Origin: Clostridia bacterium
Lineage (GTDB): Bacteria > Bacillota_A > Clostridia > Christensenellales > Aristaeellaceae
DNA length: 5,322 bases
Direction: 5' to 3'
NCBI GenBank assembly: GCA_009783365.1
Contig: WRHG01000139.1
Coordinates: 1-5,322, forward strand
Position 1 is the first letter of the stretch. Each line of letters opens with the position of its first letter. Below are positions 1 to 4,400 of the stretch, in pieces. A program made the translations under genes and the position numbers. The notes beneath the pieces were generated by a model. That model saw nothing but the letters and a program-made list of their open reading frames with translations. It made no database searches and was not told where the DNA came from.

Positions 1-336
1 GTGAACACCAGCCAGCCCATCAAGGATGCGCATGTGCTGTTCCCGGATGATCGGAATACCATCGGCACCTGTCCCCGCTGCGGCAGTCAGGTGGTGGAAG
101 GGCCAAAAGGCTTCTCATGCGCAAACCGTGACTGCCGCTTTTCTTTATGGAAAGACAACCGTTTTTTTACCTCAAAGCGAAAGGTGCTGACCGCAGCTAT
201 AGCTGCCGTTCTCCTGAAGGAAGGACGTGTGCCGGTCAAGGGCCTGTACTCTGAAAAGACGAGAAAAACCTATGATGCAACAGTGGTGCTGGATGATACG
301 GGGGATCAATATGTGAATTTCAAGCTGGAATTCTAA
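1..336 (+). CDS. topB: DNA topoisomerase III, C-terminal fragment (cut by window edge)
   Basis: This is the last 111 codons of a type IA topoisomerase III as carried by conjugative elements. The full protein, normally about 700 residues, relaxes and decatenates DNA and is thought to help resolve intermediates during element replication and transfer. The fragment shows a C-terminal zinc-finger-like motif: CPRC at residues 24-27 and CANRDC at 40-45 of the visible part, followed by the family-typical LWKDNRFFTSKRK segment. It ends in GLYSEKTRKTYDATVVLDDT and a terminal YVNFKLEF. The catalytic tyrosine and Toprim domain lie upstream of the window. The GTG at position 1 is almost certainly an internal valine rather than a start, because the homology pattern begins mid-domain. 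The TAA stop at 334-336 is followed 21 bases later by the TTRAP gene, which suggests co-transcription. Confidence 0.9.
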   Translation: MNTSQPIKDAHVLFPDDRNTIGTCPRCGSQVVEGPKGFSCANRDCRFSLWKDNRFFTSKRKVLTAAIAAVLLKEGRVPVKGLYSEKTRKTYDATVVLDDTGDQYVNFKLEF

Positions 337-357
337 GGAAGAAAGGAACATCGATAT

Positions 358-573
358 ATGTTTACCGTTGCTGAAATCAACCTCATGGTCATTTATAACA
401 TCGGAACCCGCACGGGCCTTATATCGGAATTGGAGGAAATGACGCTCTATCTGGAAGAGGATGAAATCGAGTTGAAGGAATTGGCCCAATCAGCGATGGC
501 AAAGCTCAGAACCATGACGGATGATGACTTTACAGCCCTTGACTTGAATCCCTTTGGGCTGAAAGGCTGGTGA
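358..573 (+). CDS. TTRAP-family transposon-transfer assisting protein
   Basis: This is a small acidic protein of 71 residues. The opening MFTVAEINLMVIYNIGTRTG, the alternating charged/hydrophobic middle with ELEEMTLYLEEDEIELKEL, and the closing KLRTMTDDDFTALDL match the TTRAP family. That family occurs almost only in Tn1549/CTn-type elements, beside topB. Its name comes from that association, and its biochemical role is not established. It looks mostly helical, with no signal peptide, membrane segment or metal site, so it is presumably cytoplasmic. The ATG at 358 is preceded by AAAGGAA at 342-348, nine bases upstream, which supports this start. It follows topB by 21 bases and its TGA (571-573) lies four bases before the GTG proposed for the next gene, so the three genes are likely one operon. 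The length is normal for the family. Confidence 0.88.
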   Translation: MFTVAEINLMVIYNIGTRTGLISELEEMTLYLEEDEIELKELAQSAMAKLRTMTDDDFTALDLNPFGLKGW

Positions 574-577
574 GAAC

Positions 578-994
578 GTGCCTGCCGCCGCTATTGCCGC
601 CGCGTTCCAACCGTCACAAGAGGGACAAGCGTGTGAAGAAGTGCCGTTTATGGATGAATCCCAGTTCCGCCGCGCGAAAAAGCTCGTCCGCTCCCTGTGC
701 GCCAACCATGATTATGGAAACTGTGTGCTGCTGGACAACGGGTCCGAGGCTTGCGTGTGTCCGCAGCTTATCTCGTACTCGTTGATTTGTAAGTATTTCC
801 GAAATGCAGTCCTGCCTGCGGAACGGGAGCTTCACGCGGAAATCATGGGGACAGACACACGGAGGCATTGCGGCGATTGCTTGCAGCCCTTTATGCCAAA
901 GCGCAAGAACACCCTGTACTGTAAATCATGTGCCGCAAGGCGCACACGCAAAAACAAACGGGAGTGGATACGAAAATACAGGGGTAGGATGTAG
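578..994 (+). CDS. Cysteine-rich VLP domain protein, putative zinc-binding
   Basis: The 138-residue reading has an Ala-rich lead (1-24) and then the family's conserved block: FRRAKKLVRSLCANHDYGNC at 30-49, the CVCPQ motif at 59-63, SYSLICKYFRNAVLPAERE at 66-84, and a second cysteine cluster, CGDC at 98-101 with CKSC at 115-118, resembling a treble-clef zinc finger. A basic tail (RRTRKNKREWIRKYRGRM) suggests nucleic-acid contact. The family takes its name from the cysteines and the 'VLP' triplet, seen here at 78-80. Its function is unknown and it is found on conjugative elements. The start is uncertain. GTG 578, four bases after the TTRAP stop, opens a frame with plausible codon use. ATG 650 is preceded by GAAGAAG at 635-641 and would give 114 residues containing the whole domain. 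The stop codon lies within the first arm of a long inverted repeat. Confidence 0.85.
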   Translation: MPAAAIAAAFQPSQEGQACEEVPFMDESQFRRAKKLVRSLCANHDYGNCVLLDNGSEACVCPQLISYSLICKYFRNAVLPAERELHAEIMGTDTRRHCGDCLQPFMPKRKNTLYCKSCAARRTRKNKREWIRKYRGRM

Positions 995-1113
995 AAAAAG
1001 TAGCGATAAAAAATCCTTATTTCACGCGGGTTCCAGAATGCATTGCTGATGAGTTGGTATCTTTCTATCAAAACCGCAGAAATCGGCCTTACTTTTTCTA
1101 CATCGCGCCCCTG
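979..1113 (+). repeat. Long-range inverted repeat spanning the end of the VLP gene (21 of 24 positions paired)
   Basis: The arms are 979-1002 and 1090-1113. The core is a perfect 15-base inverted repeat: GATGTAGAAAAAGTA at 988-1002 and its exact complement at 1090-1104. After a three-position interruption (985-987 against 1105-1107, one of which could be a G-U pair in RNA) the pairing resumes with CAGGGG at 979-984 and CCCCTG at 1108-1113. The 87-base loop contains no convincing gene. The left arm covers the last codons and TAG (992-994) of the VLP gene. The right arm overlaps the 5' side of the following terminator at 1106-1113. As RNA it is a candidate antiterminator; as DNA it could be a pair of recombination sites. 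The pairing is directly visible, but the function is inferred. Confidence 0.8.
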
Positions 1114-1157
1114 TCCGGGACGGTTTTTTCTGTCTCGAACAGGGGCGTTCATTTTTT
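1106..1157 (+). terminator. Rho-independent-type terminator of the topB-TTRAP-VLP operon
   Basis: The arms 1106-1121 and 1132-1147 pair over 16 positions with one mismatch (1115 with 1138) and one G-U (1118 with 1135), including the GC-rich CGCCCCTGT / ACAGGGGCG base. The loop is the ten bases 1122-1131. The stem is followed by TTCA and six T at 1152-1157, so it should act on + strand transcripts. In the opposite direction the stem is not followed by a T tract, so it is less likely to stop the convergent minus-strand gene. Bases 1106-1113 are shared with the right arm of the long inverted repeat, so the terminator and the long-range pairing cannot both form fully. Confidence 0.8.
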
Positions 1158-1186
1158 GTCAGGAGCTATGCCTTACTCTTGGGGGA

Positions 1187-1339
1187 TTATTGTGTCATAG
1201 GTAAATCTCTTTTGAAATAGTGCCATATCCAACATGTGCAGACAAGCTCCCAACCATCTAGGCCGTATCCGTTTAGTATTTTGGTTGTTCTTGCTCCTGC
1301 GCCCAAAATGCAAACGCACTTGTATTCGTATTTCTTCAA
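1187..1339 (-). CDS. Small DUF4177-like protein
   Basis: This gene encodes 50 residues on the minus strand, from TTG at 1339-1337 to TAA at 1189-1187. The product begins MKKYEYKCVC and contains KILNGYGLDGWELVCTC and a WHYFKR end. This closely follows the DUF4177 pattern of an N-terminal 'KKYEYK' strand, a short helix ending in 'L...G..GWELV', and a last strand ending in 'FKR'. DUF4177 proteins are small soluble proteins of unknown function. The TTG start is supported by GGGAG at 1352-1348, eight bases upstream, and by the family's usual first residues. An ATG at 1354-1352 would add five residues but has its purine tract directly abutting it. The protein has five cysteines (8, 10, 34, 36 and one Cys-Val-Cys/Cys-Thr-Cys pairing pattern), unusual for so short a protein. 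The gene converges on the VLP gene, is divergent from the methylase/helicase gene and has its own promoter, so it is probably an independent cassette. Confidence 0.75.
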   Translation of the reverse strand: MKKYEYKCVCILGAGARTTKILNGYGLDGWELVCTCWIWHYFKRDLPMTQ

Positions 1340-1356
1340 GGTTATCGCTCCCATCT

Positions 1357-1390
1357 CTTTGAGTGGTATTTTCGGCTTATCGCCTCAAAG
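1357..1390 (-). promoter_or_regulatory. Leader hairpin upstream of the DUF4177-like gene
   Basis: In the minus-strand leader, CTTTGAG (1390-1384) pairs perfectly with CTCAAAG (1363-1357), closing a 20-base loop that includes a small GGC/GCC inner stem (1385-1375). The hairpin ends five bases before the GGGAG ribosome site (1352-1348). A tiny open frame, ATG 1397 to TAA 1377 (MNALRR), runs through its first arm. The position suggests control of translation or message stability. This is inference from structure only. Confidence 0.45.
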
Positions 1391-1409
1391 CGTTCATATG
1401 ACCATCAAA

Positions 1410-1438
1410 ATTATAGCAAGAATAGGAAGACTATGCAA
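1410..1438 (-). promoter_or_regulatory. Extended -10 promoter for the DUF4177-like gene
   Basis: On the minus strand there is a perfect TATAAT at 1415-1410 with an upstream TG at 1418-1417, giving the extended -10 form TGnTATAAT. A weak -35, TTGCAT (1438-1433), lies at the optimal 17-base spacing. Transcription would start near 1403 and give a leader of about 65 bases before the TTG start. The promoter sits between the divergent DUF4177-like and methylase/helicase genes and fires away from the latter. Confidence 0.65.
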
Positions 1439-1447
1439 TCTGAATCG

Positions 1448-1454
1448 AAAGGAG
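1448..1454 (+). promoter_or_regulatory. Ribosome binding site of the methylase/helicase gene
   Basis: AAAGGAG lies eight bases before ATG 1463. An in-frame TAA at 1460-1462 directly precedes that ATG, so this start is fixed. No convincing + strand promoter was found between 1158 and 1447. Confidence 0.85.
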
Positions 1455-1462
1455 ACAGATAA

Positions 1463-4400
1463 ATGCCGGGAACAGCCCAATCCTACGCGCAAATGGCCCG
1501 TCACACGGCAAAGCAAATCACAGGCAGCCACCAGGCGTGGACAGGGTTTCTGACCACCGCCGCAAGGTTTTATAAGTACCCCTACCACGAACAGCTCATG
1601 ATCTACGCCCAGCGGCCTGATGCCACCGCCTGCGCGGAATATAATCTTTGGAACCAGACCATGCTGCGGTATATCCGCCGTGGCTCCAAGGGTATCGCCC
1701 TCATTGATCCCAACGCCGACACCCCAAAGCTGCGGTATGTATTCGATATTGCGGACACAGGCACGAGGGAGCATTCCAAAACGCCCTTCCAATGGGAAGT
1801 GAACGAACGCAATGAAGCCGCCGCTACAAAAGTTCTGGAGAGCGACTACGATGTTCCGGCTACGGAAGGGCTGGAAAGACAGCTTCACAGCGTAGCTATT
1901 CAGCTCGCCCAAGTTTATTGGCTGGATCACCGGCAGGAGATCCTCGGCATCGTTGACGGCAGCTACCTGGAAGGATATGATGAATTTAACGTAGGGGCCG
2001 CTTTTCACAATGCCGCCTCCGTCAGCCTGGAATACGCGCTGCTGTCCCGATGCGGGTTGAACCCGGAAACGCGATTCGATCATGAGGACTTTCTCCCCAT
2101 TTTTGACTGGAATACGCCGGAAGCCGTTTCCGTCCTTGGAACCGCAGTCAGCGAAATGAGCGAGGAAGTTCTCCGGCACATTGAAATCACCTTGCGCAAC
2201 TATGAAAGGAGCTATGAGCATGAACGAGCTGACATATCACCGGAACGGAGACTATCTGATTCCCGATCTTACGCTGGAGACCGCCCCGACCCTGGGCAGG
2301 TACGGCAGGATGCGCAGGGCGTACCTGAAAGAACACCATCCAATATTGTTCAATTCCCTGGTGTCTACCGGGGAACTGCATACCCATCTGCTGGAGATCG
2401 AGGAAACAGCCCGGAGCCGGTTAGAACTGATGATGCCCCGGCTGATGGAAGCGAACAACATGACGGAGGCGCTGAAAGCCGCCGATCCGCTGCGCTGGAC
2501 AGGCGAGATGAACAACTTGAAAGCGCAGGCAGAAGAAACGATCCTTACGGAGCTGGTGTACAGCTAAGCCTGTTTCCGGATGAAGCAGCCCAAATTCAAG
2601 CCATTGACGAAGCGGTAAGCGTCCCCCAAACGCCTGCCGCTTCTTTTTCCCATGCGGATATTGAAGCTGAGCTTTGCCGGGGAACCGGCATAGTAGGCGG
2701 AAAGATGCGAGTCTCCGCGATGTATCAGCGTAGGGAAAGCTCCAAGGCGATCCAGGATTTCCTGAAAAAAGAATATGGCACGATGGGGCACAGCCTTACA
2801 TTTCTGGACGGCACCAGCGGCTTTGTGGATTACAGGCCGGGACAGGGCATGAAACTGGTCAATTATAGAACAAAGGACGAAACCGTCCTTAAATGGCCGG
2901 CAGTGGAAAAGCACCTGCGCTCCCTGGTCACATCGGACAGATACCTTACCGCCGAAGAAAAACAGGTGTTTGTGGAGCGGCAGAGAGCAGCGGAGTTATC
3001 CATGGCGGGAAATGTCGCTGACCTTGATAAACCTGATTATGCTGAGCCACCCATAATGACGGATGATCTCTCGTATTCTTCCGATTATGAACTTGACTTC
3101 AAGTATGTCAATGACCGTCTGATCGTTTTCAATATCAGGAATCATGATCCTGGCCAGTTATCCCCCATAGTGGCCCGTGTTGAACCTGATGGCGAGATCG
3201 TAATTATTGATGAACACCTGCCGGAAAAGGAACGGCTCGAAATTCAGCGTGCAGCGGAATCTGACCTGGACATATACAAAGCCCAAGCTGAAGCGAGTTT
3301 ACGGCAAATGGTTGATGCTGTTGAAGCACCGCCATCCTTTGCTCAGTCGGATGCGCCTCGGTATTCCATCGGCGATACTCTCTATCTGGAGGATGGCAAA
3401 CCCTTTATCGTAGAGGACATTGGCTTTTCCGAGGTTCGTTTGCGTGATCCAGCGTTGCTCTATCCTATCCTGCGCTCGGAAAGCATGGAAAGTTTACGCC
3501 GGTTATTGGAGCGTTACCCGCAACCGGATTTGGATGAGCAGACACAGGAGCCGGAAGCAGAATCGGCAGAGCCAGAAACGGAAAAGCCAGCGGAGACCGA
3601 AAGCTCTATGCCTCCCGTCCCACTCGTTTCTCCTGAAAATTTCCGTATCACGGACGATCATCTGGGCGAGGGCGGCGCGAAAACCAAGTACGCGGCCAAT
3701 GTCGCCGCCATTCGCCTGCTTCAAACTATAGAAGGTGAAGGGCGCATGGCCGCACCGGAAGAACAGGAGATACTTTCCCGGTATGTGGGCTGGGGTGGCA
3801 TCCCCCAGGCATTCGATGATCAAAACGCCAGTTGGTCACGGGAATATACGGAACTGAAATCATTATTACCTGATTTGGAATACGCTTCTGCCCGCGCCTC
3901 TACCCTTAACGCCCACTATACCAGCCCTGTAGTCATTAAAGCCATCTATCAAACCATTGAGCGGATGGGTTTCACTACCGGAAATATCCTGGAACCTGCC
4001 TGCGGCGTCGGCAACTTCTTCGGCCTCCTGCCAGAAAGCATGGCGGGCAGTAATCTGTACGGCGTGGAGCTGGATAGTATCACCGGACGGATTGCCTCGC
4101 AGCTCTATCCGAAAGCCACCATCACCGTTTCAGGCTTTGAGAAAACCGACCAAAGGGATTTTTATGATCTTGCCGTTGGCAATGTACCCTTTGGCAGCTA
4201 CCAGGTGTCCGACAAGGCATATGACAAACTGGGATTCTACATCCACGACTATTTCTTTGCCAAAGCCATCGACCAAGTACGTCCGGGCGGCGTGGTAGCG
4301 TTCATCACCTCCAAGGGAACCATGGACAAGCAATCCCCGGAGGTGCGCAGGTACATCGCGGAGCGGGCGGAGCTGCTGGGGGCGGTTCGTCTGCCCAACA

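Noticed and set aside
1..3. GTG at position 1 as a start codon
   Set aside because: The product is clearly the C-terminal end of topoisomerase III, so the frame continues from outside the window.
172..489. 105-codon minus-strand frame over the topB/TTRAP junction
   Set aside because: It is antisense to two recognised genes with no motif or ribosome site of its own.
832..1152. 106-codon minus-strand frame across the terminator and VLP gene
   Set aside because: No ribosome site precedes the ATG at 1152, and the rest is the antisense of the VLP coding sequence.
988..1200. + strand open stretch of about 70 codons after the VLP gene
   Set aside because: It lacks a usable start with a ribosome site, resembles no family I know, and covers the inverted repeat and terminator.
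1236..1553. 105-codon + strand frame from GTG 1236 running into the methylase/helicase gene
   Set aside because: It has no ribosome site, no recognisable motif, and is the antisense of the better supported DUF4177-like gene.
1394..2221. 275-codon minus-strand open frame opposite the start of the methylase/helicase gene
   Set aside because: It is antisense to a frame with clear family motifs, shows no recognisable domain, and its openness follows from the codon bias of the + strand gene.
3541..3606. Acidic Pro/Glu/Thr-rich stretch as a possible tandem repeat
   Set aside because: The repetition is only loose at residue level and not an exact DNA repeat; it is best read as a flexible linker between modules.
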